Source of the DNA: an uncultured Actinoplanes sp.
GTDB lineage: Bacteria > Actinomycetota > Actinomycetes > Mycobacteriales > Micromonosporaceae
Length of the DNA stretch: 6,776 nt
Direction: 5' to 3'
Assembly (NCBI GenBank): GCA_934667465.1
Contig: CAKUMG010000315.1
Location: forward strand, 1-6,776
Part shown: piece by piece, positions 1 to 5,644 of the stretch
How the letters are laid out: each line of letters begins with the position of its first letter
Numbering within the stretch: position 1 is the stretch's first letter
Position numbers and translations under genes: made by a program
The notes under the pieces: generated by a model
Seen by the model: the letters and a program-made list of their open reading frames with translations, nothing else
Told to the model about the DNA's origin: nothing
Databases searched by the model: none

Positions 1-95
1 CCGCGCCGCACCCACTCCCGCGCCGCACCCACTCCCGCGCCGCACCCACTCCCGCGCCGCACCCACTCCCGCGCCGCACCCACTCCCGCGCCGCT
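1..95. repeat. 17-bp tandem repeat array
   Basis: Five exact head-to-tail copies of CCGCGCCGCACCCACTC occupy 1-85, followed by a degenerating sixth copy to about 95. The array runs off the left edge, so its true copy number is unknown. The period is not a multiple of three. If the region is translated, the reading frame rotates through the unit and the peptide repeats only every 51 bp (17 residues). A copy-number change other than by three would shift the frame downstream. Confidence 0.95.
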
Positions 96-247
96 CCCGC
101 ACCGCACCCGCGATCCGCCGCCACCGCGCTCGCCCTCGGAAAGCCGGCAAGAAGCCGCCCGCCACCCGCCCTCGCTCGTGGACTCCCGGCGTCGAGCCGT
201 CGCGCGTGGACCCCGGCCAGAGGTCCGCCGCGGAGCCGGGGCGGTAA
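2..247 (+). CDS. Possible 3' end of a basic, proline-rich protein (partial)
   Basis: The second forward frame is open from the left edge to a TAA at 245-247 (81 codons visible). The first part translates the 17-bp array into a Pro/Arg/His/Ala-rich peptide. The rest is basic (RPRKAGKKPPATRPR) and ends SAAEPGR. After the array, 42 of 48 codons end in G or C, which is typical of genes in this genome. No family is recognisable, and a low-complexity basic tail of a larger protein is the likeliest reading. There is an important ambiguity: the minus strand is also open from an ATG at 252-250 to the left edge with the same third-position phase and similar G/C bias. That alternative lacks a Shine-Dalgarno sequence and gives a less protein-like sequence. 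The stretch may also be non-coding. Confidence 0.3.
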   Translation, partial: RAAPTPAPHPLPRRTHSRAAPTPAPHPLPRRSRTAPAIRRHRARPRKAGKKPPATRPRSWTPGVEPSRVDPGQRSAAEPGR

Positions 248-261
248 CGCATCGACGTACG

Positions 262-298
262 CCTAAGGGTTGCCTCAGGTTGTGTTAAAGTTTCGCTG
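262..298 (+). promoter_or_regulatory. Putative promoter of the glycosyl-phosphate transferase gene
   Basis: After the TAA at 247 the base composition drops abruptly in GC. TAAAGT at 286-291 fits the actinobacterial -10 pattern TANNNT and would place transcription start near 298, leaving a leader of about 97 nt before the ATG at 395. There is no good -35 at standard spacing; TTGCCT at 270-275 is too close (10 bp). The call rests on composition, the -10-like hexamer and its position. Confidence 0.35.
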
Positions 299-394
299 TT
301 CCGAAGTGGCTTGGCGGCCGAGCTTCGGGCGGCACACCTCACCGGGCGCAACCCCCGGTCCGTTGTGCTACCCGCGAAAGGGCGCCGTCCGATC

Positions 395-1858
395 ATGACC
401 ACTTCCCTGTCGCCGGAACAGACCGTCCGGATCAACGCGGCGATCTCCGCCCGCCCCGCGTGGCAGCGCAAATACTTCGTCGCCGTCCTGGTCACCGACA
501 TCGTGGTGGCCATCGTGGCCGGCTTCCTCGCCATGGAGCTGCGCTTCGGCGGCGACCTGGCCATCGCCGACTGGTCCTACGCGGCGTTCAGCTCCGCCCT
601 GCCGCTGGCCTGGGTCGTGGTGCTGCTGCTCAACCACGCGTACGACGACCGGTTCCTGTTCGTCGGCAACGAGGAGTACCAGCGGGTGCTGCGGGCCGCC
701 CTGACCCTGGTCGCGGCGATCGCCCTGTTCGCGTACGCGTTCGACATCGGGGTCGCCCGCGGTTACGTCACCATCGCGGTCCCGGTGGCGGCCGGGCTCG
801 GGCTGCTCGGCCGCTACTTCAACCGGCTGCGGCTGCACCGCTCGTGGGCCAAGGGGCGCTGCCTGCGCCGGGTCCTCGTGGTGGGGCACGCGTCGTCGGT
901 GGCGGCGCTGACCGGGCAGCTGCGCCATGAGCGCTACCACGGGCTGGAGGTGGTGGCCGCGTGCGTGTTCCCGCAGGACGAGGTACCGCCGCTGCTGCGG
1001 ACGATCCGGGTCGAGCGCGGACCCGACTATGCGGCCTCGACGGCCCGGATGACGCGCGCGGACACGGTGATGGTGCTGAGCTGCCCGGAGATGGACGGCC
1101 CCAACATCCGCCGCCTGGCCTGGCAGCTCGAGGACGAGGACGTGGACCTGGTCCTCTCCAGCGCCCTGCTGGACGTGGCGGGCGGCCGCACCACGATCCG
1201 CCCGGTCGACGGTCTGCCCATGCTGCACGTCGAGCATCCCCGGCTGAGCGGGCCGCGCTGGCTGCTCAAGGGCGTTTTCGACCGCTGCGCCGCCGGGCTG
1301 GCCCTGCTGCTGCTCGCGCCGCTGCTGGCGTTCTGCGCGCTCGCGATCCGGCTGGACCGGGCCGCGCCGGGCCCGGCCCTGTTCAAGCAGGTCCGGGTCG
1401 GGCGGCACGGCAAGCCGTTCACCATCTACAAGTTCCGGACCATGCGGACCGACGCGGAGGCGCTGCTCGCCGAGCTGCGGGCGCGCAACGACAACGACGG
1501 CGTGCTGTTCAAGCTGCGCGAGGACCCGCGGATCAGCCGGGTCGGGCGGCTGCTGCGCCGCTATTCGCTGGACGAGCTGCCGCAGCTGGTCAACGTCCTG
1601 CGCGGGGAGATGTCGCTGGTGGGGCCGCGGCCGCCGCTGCCGGCCGAGGTGGCGGACTACCCGTCGGACATGCGCCGCCGGCTGGTGGTCAAGCCGGGGC
1701 TCACGGGGCTGTGGCAGGTCTCCGGGCGCGCCGACCTGACCTGGGACGAGGCGATGCGCCTGGACCTGCGCTACGTCGAGAACTGGTCGCTCACGCTGGA
1801 CCTGATCATCCTGATGCGTACGGGATCGGCGGTTCTCCGCGCCAGCGGCGCCTACTGA
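395..1858 (+). CDS. Polyprenyl-phosphate glycosyl-1-phosphate transferase (initiating transferase, WbaP/CpsE-like)
   Basis: This 487-aa inner-membrane enzyme would transfer a sugar-1-phosphate from a nucleotide sugar to undecaprenyl phosphate, the first committed step of exopolysaccharide repeat-unit synthesis. The N-terminal third has hydrophobic segments at about 27-48, 65-82, 101-118 and 123-140. A Rossmann-like segment (RRVLVVGHASS, 158-168) follows, as in the CoA_binding_3 part of large family members. A hydrophobic segment at 298-320 anchors the C-terminal Bac_transf catalytic domain. Its hallmarks are FKQVRVGRHGKPFTIYKFRTM (about 330-350), SLDELPQ (391-397, with the catalytic-type D393-E394 pair), SLVGPRPP (407-414) and KPGLTGLWQVSGR (433-445). 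Length and order are normal for the long form. I chose the ATG at 395, which has GAAAGGG 12 nt upstream. In-frame TTG (311) and GTG (365) codons would add 28 or 10 atypical residues without a better ribosome site. The sugar specificity cannot be read. It is transcribed towards the minus-strand glycosyltransferases. Confidence 0.93.
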   Translation: MTTSLSPEQTVRINAAISARPAWQRKYFVAVLVTDIVVAIVAGFLAMELRFGGDLAIADWSYAAFSSALPLAWVVVLLLNHAYDDRFLFVGNEEYQRVLRAALTLVAAIALFAYAFDIGVARGYVTIAVPVAAGLGLLGRYFNRLRLHRSWAKGRCLRRVLVVGHASSVAALTGQLRHERYHGLEVVAACVFPQDEVPPLLRTIRVERGPDYAASTARMTRADTVMVLSCPEMDGPNIRRLAWQLEDEDVDLVLSSALLDVAGGRTTIRPVDGLPMLHVEHPRLSGPRWLLKGVFDRCAAGLALLLLAPLLAFCALAIRLDRAAPGPALFKQVRVGRHGKPFTIYKFRTMRTDAEALLAELRARNDNDGVLFKLREDPRISRVGRLLRRYSLDELPQLVNVLRGEMSLVGPRPPLPAEVADYPSDMRRRLVVKPGLTGLWQVSGRADLTWDEAMRLDLRYVENWSLTLDLIILMRTGSAVLRASGAY

Positions 1859-1874
1859 GGCGCCCCCGGTCAGC

Positions 1875-1986
1875 GGCGCCCACGGAAGAAGGCGCCCACG
1901 GAAGAAGGCGCCCACGGAAGAAGGCGCCCACGGAAGAAGGCGCCCATAGAAGGGGGCGCCCACGGAAGAAGGCGCCCACGGAAAAG
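1875..1986. repeat. 16-bp tandem repeat array between convergent genes
   Basis: Seven contiguous copies of a 16-bp unit, GGCGCCCACGGAAGAA, begin 16 bases after the transferase stop codon. Copies 1-4 and 6 are exact. Copy 5 (1939-1954) has four substitutions in its second half, and copy 7 (1971-1986) is altered in its last bases, where it merges into the terminator hairpin. Each unit starts with the palindrome GGCGCC. No gene covers the array. Its strong bias makes long open frames on both strands, but none looks like a real protein. It is probably a variable-number repeat arising by slippage. Confidence 0.95.
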
Positions 1987-2008
1987 GGGTCCCGCTGAGC
2001 GGGACCCC
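1982..2008 (-). terminator. Intrinsic terminator between convergent genes
   Basis: A perfect 10-bp inverted repeat, GGGGTCCCGC (1986-1995) and GCGGGACCCC (1999-2008), is separated by a 3-nt loop. Reading the minus strand, the hairpin is followed by TTTT (complement of 1982-1985), so it has the layout of a Rho-independent terminator for the glycosyltransferase operon ending at 2055. On the plus strand it is followed by AAAA, so it lacks a U-tract there, but the stem could still slow or end transcription from the transferase gene. A smaller 6-bp hairpin (2035-2049, TCGGCG/CGCCGA with loop CGA) lies just past the minus-strand stop codon. Confidence 0.85.
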
Positions 2009-2054
2009 AAAAGCCTCAGCGGCCCCCAAGAGCCTCGGCGCGACGCCGAAAGGA

Positions 2055-2975
2055 TCAGATCCCGCGGCCGCGCTTGTGCAGCAGCCGCACCACGGTGTCG
2101 GGCCGGATCAACCGCCCCGCGACCGCCATCGCCAGATAGGCGCGCGCCTCCTTGCGGTTCCCGTGCAGGGTCCGCCGCGCCCACTGGGCAGCCGTCCGCC
2201 TGTTCCCCTGCGCCGCCTCCGCGAACGCGATCTGTCCCGCCACCCGCGCCAGCCCGGCCGGCTCCCGCGAGAACTCCGGATAGCGCTCGAGCAGCCAGCG
2301 CAGCGCCTCCGAGATGGTCTGCCACCGCTGCGAGAAGTACGAGCTGCGGTGCCAGCGGACCAGCGTGCCGGGCTCGCGCACGTTGACCAGCGGCCGGTGC
2401 CGCGCGGCACGCAGCAGGAACTCGTAGTCCTCGGCGTAGCTGCCCGGGATCTGCTCGTCCACCAGGCCGATCGCGTCGCGCAGGGCGGCGGCGCGGATCA
2501 GGAACGTGGAGGGGTGCAGCTCGGTCATCCGGTCGCGCAGCAGCGCGTCGAGCGGCACCTCGTCGCGGTCGAGGACGCGGTCGATCTCGCTGTCCTCGTA
2601 GCTGACCCGGATGCCGCAGCTGGCGAAGTCGCCGCCGGTGCGCTCGAGCGCCTCGATCTGCCGGGTGAGCTTGCCGGGCAGCCACTCGTCGTCGTCGTCG
2701 CAGAAGCCGATGAGCTCGCCGCCGGCGGCCAGGATGCCGGTGTTGCGGGCGCCGGCCAGCCCGGGGCTGCGGTCGTTGACGATCACTTTCACCGTACGCT
2801 CGGCGCCCTCGGAAGTCCGCCACGAGCGCGCCAGCGCCGGGTCCGGCGTGGATCGGTCGTAGACCACGACGACCTCGATCGGCCCATGGTGTTCCTGGGT
2901 GACGATCGCGTCGATCGCGCGGCGCAGCAGCTCGGGCCGGTCCCGGGTGGGCACGACCGCGGAGACCCTGGTCAC
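2055..2975 (-). CDS. Glycosyltransferase family 2 (GT-A fold)
   Basis: This 306-aa cytoplasmic or membrane-associated enzyme would transfer a sugar from a nucleotide donor to the growing lipid-linked glycan. It starts with the family 2 signature (TRVSAVVPTRDRPELLRRAI, about 2-21). It continues with an acceptor-side strand EVVVVYDRS (34-42), PGLAGARNTGI (71-81, typical of GT2) and the metal-binding acidic cluster GFCDDDDEWLPGK (90-102, the DXD element). AEDYEFLLRAARH (181-193) carries the acidic pair expected near the catalytic base. The C-terminal 80 residues are helical and basic, without clear membrane spans. The GTG start at 2975-2973 is preferred because it overlaps the upstream stop as GTGA and begins exactly at the conserved first strand. 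The same frame stays open further upstream, but that part is antisense-like shadow of the preceding gene. It is last in its operon, just before the terminator. The donor sugar and linkage cannot be predicted. Confidence 0.9.
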   Translation of the reverse strand: MTRVSAVVPTRDRPELLRRAIDAIVTQEHHGPIEVVVVYDRSTPDPALARSWRTSEGAERTVKVIVNDRSPGLAGARNTGILAAGGELIGFCDDDDEWLPGKLTRQIEALERTGGDFASCGIRVSYEDSEIDRVLDRDEVPLDALLRDRMTELHPSTFLIRAAALRDAIGLVDEQIPGSYAEDYEFLLRAARHRPLVNVREPGTLVRWHRSSYFSQRWQTISEALRWLLERYPEFSREPAGLARVAGQIAFAEAAQGNRRTAAQWARRTLHGNRKEARAYLAMAVAGRLIRPDTVVRLLHKRGRGI

Positions 2976-3571
2976 CGGCGCCGCCCGAAGCCGCGGCGGT
3001 TGCGGCCGCCGGCGACGAGCCCGTCGACGATCTGCCCGACCCGGGCGACGGCGGCCGCGCGGTCCGCCTCCGGGTCGCCGTCGACCCCGGCGACCGGGGC
3101 CGCGGGGTCGGTGAGCGCCTGCTCGATGGTGGCGACGAGCTCGCCGGCCGTGGTGCAGCGCCGGATGAGACCCAGCTGGGCCATCCGCGCGACGAAGAGC
3201 ATCTGGTGGTCGTCGACGTGTTCGCCGTACGCGGGGTCGCGCGCGACGACGACCGGCACGTGCCCGTGCCGCCGGGCCTCGGTGATGCTGGCCGGGCCGC
3301 CGTGGGTCAGCACGACCCGGGCCCGCGCCATCGCGTCGCCGAGCAGGTCGTGCGCCAGGAACGGGGTGGCGCCGGGGATCCGCGGCGCGCGGCTCTGCCC
3401 GTGCTGCACGAGCACCCGCAGCTTGACGGGCCGCCGCTCGTGCCACTCCTCGAGCCAGCCCATCAGCCGGTCGAAGCGGTGCACGTCGGTCCCGACGGCC
3501 ACGAGCAGGTCGAGCACGCCGGCCTCCGGGGGAGCGGCGGGGCCGGCGAGGTGCCGGGAGGTCGAGGTCAT
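2972..3571 (-). CDS. Alg13/PssE-like glycosyltransferase subunit (GT28 C-terminal domain)
   Basis: This 199-aa protein corresponds to only the C-terminal, nucleotide-sugar-binding half of a MurG-type GT-B glycosyltransferase. Visible motifs are LLVAVGTDVHRFDRL (22-36), the glycine-rich VVLTHGGPASITEA (86-99) and PVVVARDPAYGEHVDDHQ (106-123), which match the Alg13/PssE/EpsF group. In that group the protein works as a heterodimer with a membrane-anchored Alg14-like partner and usually adds the second sugar to the polyprenyl-diphosphate-linked primer. The partner is encoded immediately upstream with an ATGA overlap (3568-3571), and the downstream GT2 gene overlaps as GTGA (2972-2975). GGGGAAG (3583-3577) lies 5 nt before the ATG inside the upstream gene. 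The tail (about 157-199) is rich in Ala, Asp, Gly and Arg and ends in a basic GGRNRRGFGRRR stretch longer than the conserved core requires. Donor identity is unknown. Confidence 0.9.
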   Translation of the reverse strand: MTSTSRHLAGPAAPPEAGVLDLLVAVGTDVHRFDRLMGWLEEWHERRPVKLRVLVQHGQSRAPRIPGATPFLAHDLLGDAMARARVVLTHGGPASITEARRHGHVPVVVARDPAYGEHVDDHQMLFVARMAQLGLIRRCTTAGELVATIEQALTDPAAPVAGVDGDPEADRAAAVARVGQIVDGLVAGGRNRRGFGRRR

Positions 3572-4050
3572 ATGAGCTTCCCCACCACTGTCGAGCCGGG
3601 GTAGAAGCGGCGCTGCTCCTCCCACTGCACGAGCATCGCGGACAGCAGCGGCCGGCAGAGGCGGGCCGTCAGCGTCGGGGTGTCGATCCGGTCGATCACC
3701 TCGATGTAGACGGTCGGGATGCGCAGCAGCCAGGCCATCAGCACGAACGGCACGGCGACGCCGGCCCCGGTGGTGAGCAGCGCGCCCGCGTTGCGGCGCC
3801 GCACGATCCGGGCGGCGAGCACCAGGTTGCGCAGCAGGTTGGGCACGTTGCGGGTGGTGGGGTGGTGTGCCCAGGTCACCGACTCGCCCCGCAGCAGCGA
3901 CACCGCGTCGGGGGTGTCGAAGCTGACCCAGTGCCGGGCCCGGTCGCGGTACCACGGCTCGAGCGCGATCAGCTGCGCGAGGTGCCCTCCGCTGGAGGCC
4001 ACGAAGAGCAGCGGCGGCTCCGGGGCGGATTCGTCCGGCGCCTGCGTCAC
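3568..4050 (-). CDS. Alg14/PssD-like membrane-anchoring glycosyltransferase subunit
   Basis: This 160-aa protein is the acceptor-binding, membrane-recruiting half of the split GT-B enzyme whose catalytic half is encoded next. Motifs in order are LLFVASSGGHLAQLIAL (14-30, the Alg14-type N-terminal loop), PTTRNVPNLLRNLVLAARI (64-82), LLTTGAGVAVPFVLMAWLL (91-109, a hydrophobic stretch likely to associate with the membrane), YIEVIDRIDTPTLTARL (115-131) and FYPGSTVVGKL (149-159). Length is normal for the PssD/EpsE/CpsF-like group. The start is GTG at 4050-4048, preceded by a strong GGAGGAGGA. It is first in its transcription unit: 271 bases of AT-richer sequence separate it from the gene upstream, and it overlaps the downstream partner by ATGA. 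The tight coupling fits 1:1 production of a heterodimer. Confidence 0.9.
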   Translation of the reverse strand: MTQAPDESAPEPPLLFVASSGGHLAQLIALEPWYRDRARHWVSFDTPDAVSLLRGESVTWAHHPTTRNVPNLLRNLVLAARIVRRRNAGALLTTGAGVAVPFVLMAWLLRIPTVYIEVIDRIDTPTLTARLCRPLLSAMLVQWEEQRRFYPGSTVVGKLI

Positions 4051-4053
4051 AGG

Positions 4054-4062
4054 TCCTCCTCC
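4054..4062 (-). promoter_or_regulatory. Ribosome binding site fixing the GTG start of the Alg14-like gene
   Basis: The minus strand reads GGAGGAGGA (4062-4054), then CCT, then GTG. This is the strongest Shine-Dalgarno match in the window. It supports both the GTG start and independent, efficient initiation of the three-gene glycosyltransferase unit. Confidence 0.8.
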
Positions 4063-4264
4063 AACAGGTCAATGGCGGCCAATATGGACGGCACTAGAAA
4101 TGTATAGCCTTCGTGTTTCGATTGCGCATACCCGGGGGCACGCGACTGCGTTGTTATTCCGTGGATACCGGCGTTCCGGCTGCCGGAGCGCGCAGCACGA
4201 AGCCGCAGCCCGGCTTGCGCCGGCACCGCGATTCTCTACGCAACTCATAGGCTTTAAGGCGGCC

Positions 4265-4280
4265 GTTACCAAGTGTTACC
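4265..4280. repeat. Direct repeat GTTACC with 10-bp spacing (possible operator)
   Basis: GTTACC occurs at 4265-4270 and again at 4275-4280, separated by AAGT, so the copies lie one helical turn apart on the same DNA face. This is a common arrangement for regulator half-sites. It is about 160 bp upstream of the candidate -10. A 6-mer pair can arise by chance, and no regulator is identified. Confidence 0.3.
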
Positions 4281-4281
4281 G

Positions 4282-4304
4282 CGGCGCTACATAAATTGGC
4301 GCCG
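4282..4304 (-). terminator. Weak hairpin downstream of the kinase-like gene
   Basis: CGGCGC (4282-4287) and GCGCCG (4299-4304) form a 6-bp stem with an 11-nt AT-rich loop, starting 18 bases past the minus-strand stop codon of the kinase-like gene. There is no U-tract, so it may be a weak or factor-dependent terminator, an mRNA-protecting stem, or chance in GC-rich DNA. Confidence 0.3.
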
Positions 4305-4321
4305 ATCGATGGAATAGGATT

Positions 4322-5644
4322 TCAGGACCGGCTGGCGAGCACCTCCAGGAGCGCGGGGTGCAGGTCGGGGTTCCACCCCGCGCCGCCGGCCGCGAGTCGG
4401 TGCGTCCGGAGCCACATCTCGATCAGGTAGGCGTCGGCGATCGGACCCGCGGCGGCGGGCTCCAGACCCAGCACGGAACCGTGGTGCCGCAACGCTTCCG
4501 CGGCCTCGGTGGCCGCCTCCGCCGCCGACCGGCCTCCCACCACGAGGGCGGTGTTGAACGCCTGGTGGGCCAGGTCGAACCCGACCGGCACGCCCGCCGC
4601 GCTGTGCTCCCAGTCCCACGCGACCAGGCGCGCCTCGCCGCCGGCCGCGGGCACCTCGCCGAGGTTCCACGGCACCCAGTCGCCGTGCCAGTCCCCGAGC
4701 TCGACCGTGACCCCGCCGGCCCGGCCGGTCAGCGCTGCGATCGCGGCGCGGATCGCCGTACCGCCGGCTCCTTGGATCTCCGACGTGGCCAGGCCTGCCA
4801 GGAACGACGTCAGGGGCACACGAGCGCCCGGGGGGCCGCCGCGCCGCGCGACGGCCAGCATCGCCGCCGTGCGCGGACGATCCGGATCGGACAGTCGGCG
4901 CACGTCGGCGGGCAGCGGCGCGGTGACCGCGATCTCCTGCCCCGCCCACTCGCCCGCGTGCAGCGGCCGCGGCGTCACCGGATAGTCGCCGCCGGGTGCC
5001 GGGGGCAGCCCGCGCAGCGCCCGCGACTCGGCCCGCACCAGCGCCCGGGTGGCCCCGTTCCAGCCGACCTTCGCATAGCCGCGCGGCTGCCCGTCCGCGC
5101 CGAACAGCTGCAGCGTCGGCTTGCGGTTCGGGTCCGGCGGCCGTACGCCGATCGCGGCGACCACCGGCTCGCCGAGCACCGCCGCCAGATGCCCCAGCAG
5201 CGACCCCCCGCCCGACCCGGCAGAGCCGTCCGGCCCGGCAGAGCCGTCCGACCCGGCAGAGCCGTCCGACCCGGCAGAGCCGTCCGACCCCGCTGAGGAG
5301 CTTGATCCCGTGGAAGCCGACAGGACCGGGAACGGCAGCGCCTCCACCGCCCCGGCCCGCGCGAACGCCCCGATCACCGCGCGCACCGCCCGGGTCGGCC
5401 CCGACCGCAGCGCGTTGTAGGCCAGCACCGACCCCGCGGCCACCCGCCGGTCGCCCAGCGGCACGAGGAACCGCGCCCGCTCGACCGACGGCACGACCGC
5501 CCAGCTCAGCGAGCCGGGTGCGGGCCGGCGGCCGATGCTGACCCGCCACCGCTCGTCCGCGAACAGGGCCCGGGTGACCCACCCCAGCCCGTCGTCGCGC
5601 AGCCGCGGGTCGTCCGGCGCGCCCACCGACGCCGGTGCCGTCAT
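4322..5644 (-). CDS. Kinase-fold (APH/phosphotransferase-like) protein of unknown substrate
   Basis: The 440-aa product resembles small-molecule kinases of the aminoglycoside/choline phosphotransferase superfamily. An ATP-binding lysine sits in GYAKVGWN (K192) and a likely helix-C glutamate in RAESRALRGL (E206). The catalytic loop is HGDWVPWN (320-327, D322 and N327) and the metal-binding aspartate is in AWDWE (D344). GFDLAHQAFN (355-364) follows, as in APH-type proteins. These residues are intact, so it could be active. The first 110 residues are a separate region I do not recognise. A flexible Ser/Gly/Asp linker (about 111-148), built from an 18-bp repeat, joins it to the kinase part. There is no signal peptide or clear membrane span. 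The ATG overlaps the sulfotransferase stop as ATGA (5641-5644), so the two are probably coupled and act on the same pathway. It could phosphorylate a sugar, a glycan precursor or another small molecule. An antibiotic-resistance role is not indicated by context. Confidence 0.75.
   Translation of the reverse strand: MTAPASVGAPDDPRLRDDGLGWVTRALFADERWRVSIGRRPAPGSLSWAVVPSVERARFLVPLGDRRVAAGSVLAYNALRSGPTRAVRAVIGAFARAGAVEALPFPVLSASTGSSSSAGSDGSAGSDGSAGSDGSAGPDGSAGSGGGSLLGHLAAVLGEPVVAAIGVRPPDPNRKPTLQLFGADGQPRGYAKVGWNGATRALVRAESRALRGLPPAPGGDYPVTPRPLHAGEWAGQEIAVTAPLPADVRRLSDPDRPRTAAMLAVARRGGPPGARVPLTSFLAGLATSEIQGAGGTAIRAAIAALTGRAGGVTVELGDWHGDWVPWNLGEVPAAGGEARLVAWDWEHSAAGVPVGFDLAHQAFNTALVVGGRSAAEAATEAAEALRHHGSVLGLEPAAAGPIADAYLIEMWLRTHRLAAGGAGWNPDLHPALLEVLASRS
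5221..5292 (-). repeat. 18-bp in-frame tandem repeat encoding a Gly-Ser-Ala-Asp linker
   Basis: Four copies of CAGAGCCGTCCGACCCGG (plus strand) lie inside the kinase-like gene, with a partial copy before them (5211-5220). The first full copy has one substitution (Asp to Pro-Asp context, seen as GPDG), and the last diverges at its end. The unit is six codons, so gain or loss of copies keeps the frame and changes only the linker length (GSAGSD units, about residues 118-146). Confidence 0.92.

Larger units (their letters stand above)
4063..4321 (-). promoter_or_regulatory. AT-richer intergenic region with putative operon promoter
   Basis: This 259-bp stretch is clearly less GC-rich than the genes beside it (about half G+C over 4081-4140). 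It lies between the end of the kinase-like gene and the start of the Alg14-like gene, so it should hold the promoter of the three-gene unit. The best candidate -10 on the minus strand is TATACA (4106-4101), overlapping TACATT (4104-4099), about 40 bases from the ribosome site. No convincing -35 lies 16-18 bp upstream, so the promoter may need an activator or an alternative sigma factor. Short open frames here, such as a cysteine-containing 67-codon frame at 4069-4272, look accidental. Confidence 0.45.

Noticed and set aside
1..252. Minus-strand frame from ATG 252 to the left edge
   Set aside because: Third-position bias is similar to the plus-strand alternative, but there is no Shine-Dalgarno sequence and the product is Gly/Arg/Trp-rich without a protein-like pattern. 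It is kept only as an alternative to the partial plus-strand call.
1..1986. Possible CRISPR array in the tandem repeats
   Set aside because: The units are 16-17 bp and directly adjacent, with no unique spacers and no cas genes.
961..1998. Second plus-strand frame within the transferase gene running into the 16-bp repeats
   Set aside because: It is out of frame with the supported gene and the product is Arg/Ala/Gly low complexity, a typical high-GC shadow frame.
368..2029. Long minus-strand open frame (about 553 codons) across the transferase gene and the 16-bp array
   Set aside because: It is antisense to a gene with clear family motifs, its product is Arg/Pro/Gln/His-rich without any domain, and it depends on GC-driven absence of stops.
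2976..3446. Upstream extension of the GT2 gene by 157 codons
   Set aside because: The extension overlaps the Alg13-like gene in another frame and is Arg/Ala-rich. The conserved GT2 start and the GTGA overlap place the start at 2975.
4171..4191. Imperfect hairpin GCGTTCCGG/CCGGAGCGC with 3-nt loop
   Set aside because: It has one mismatch (G-U only on the plus strand, where no gene ends) and no U-tract; too weak to call a terminator.
4069..4272. 67-codon minus-strand frame in the intergenic gap
   Set aside because: It has no ribosome site, no recognisable motif and unusual codon use, and it covers the likely promoter region.
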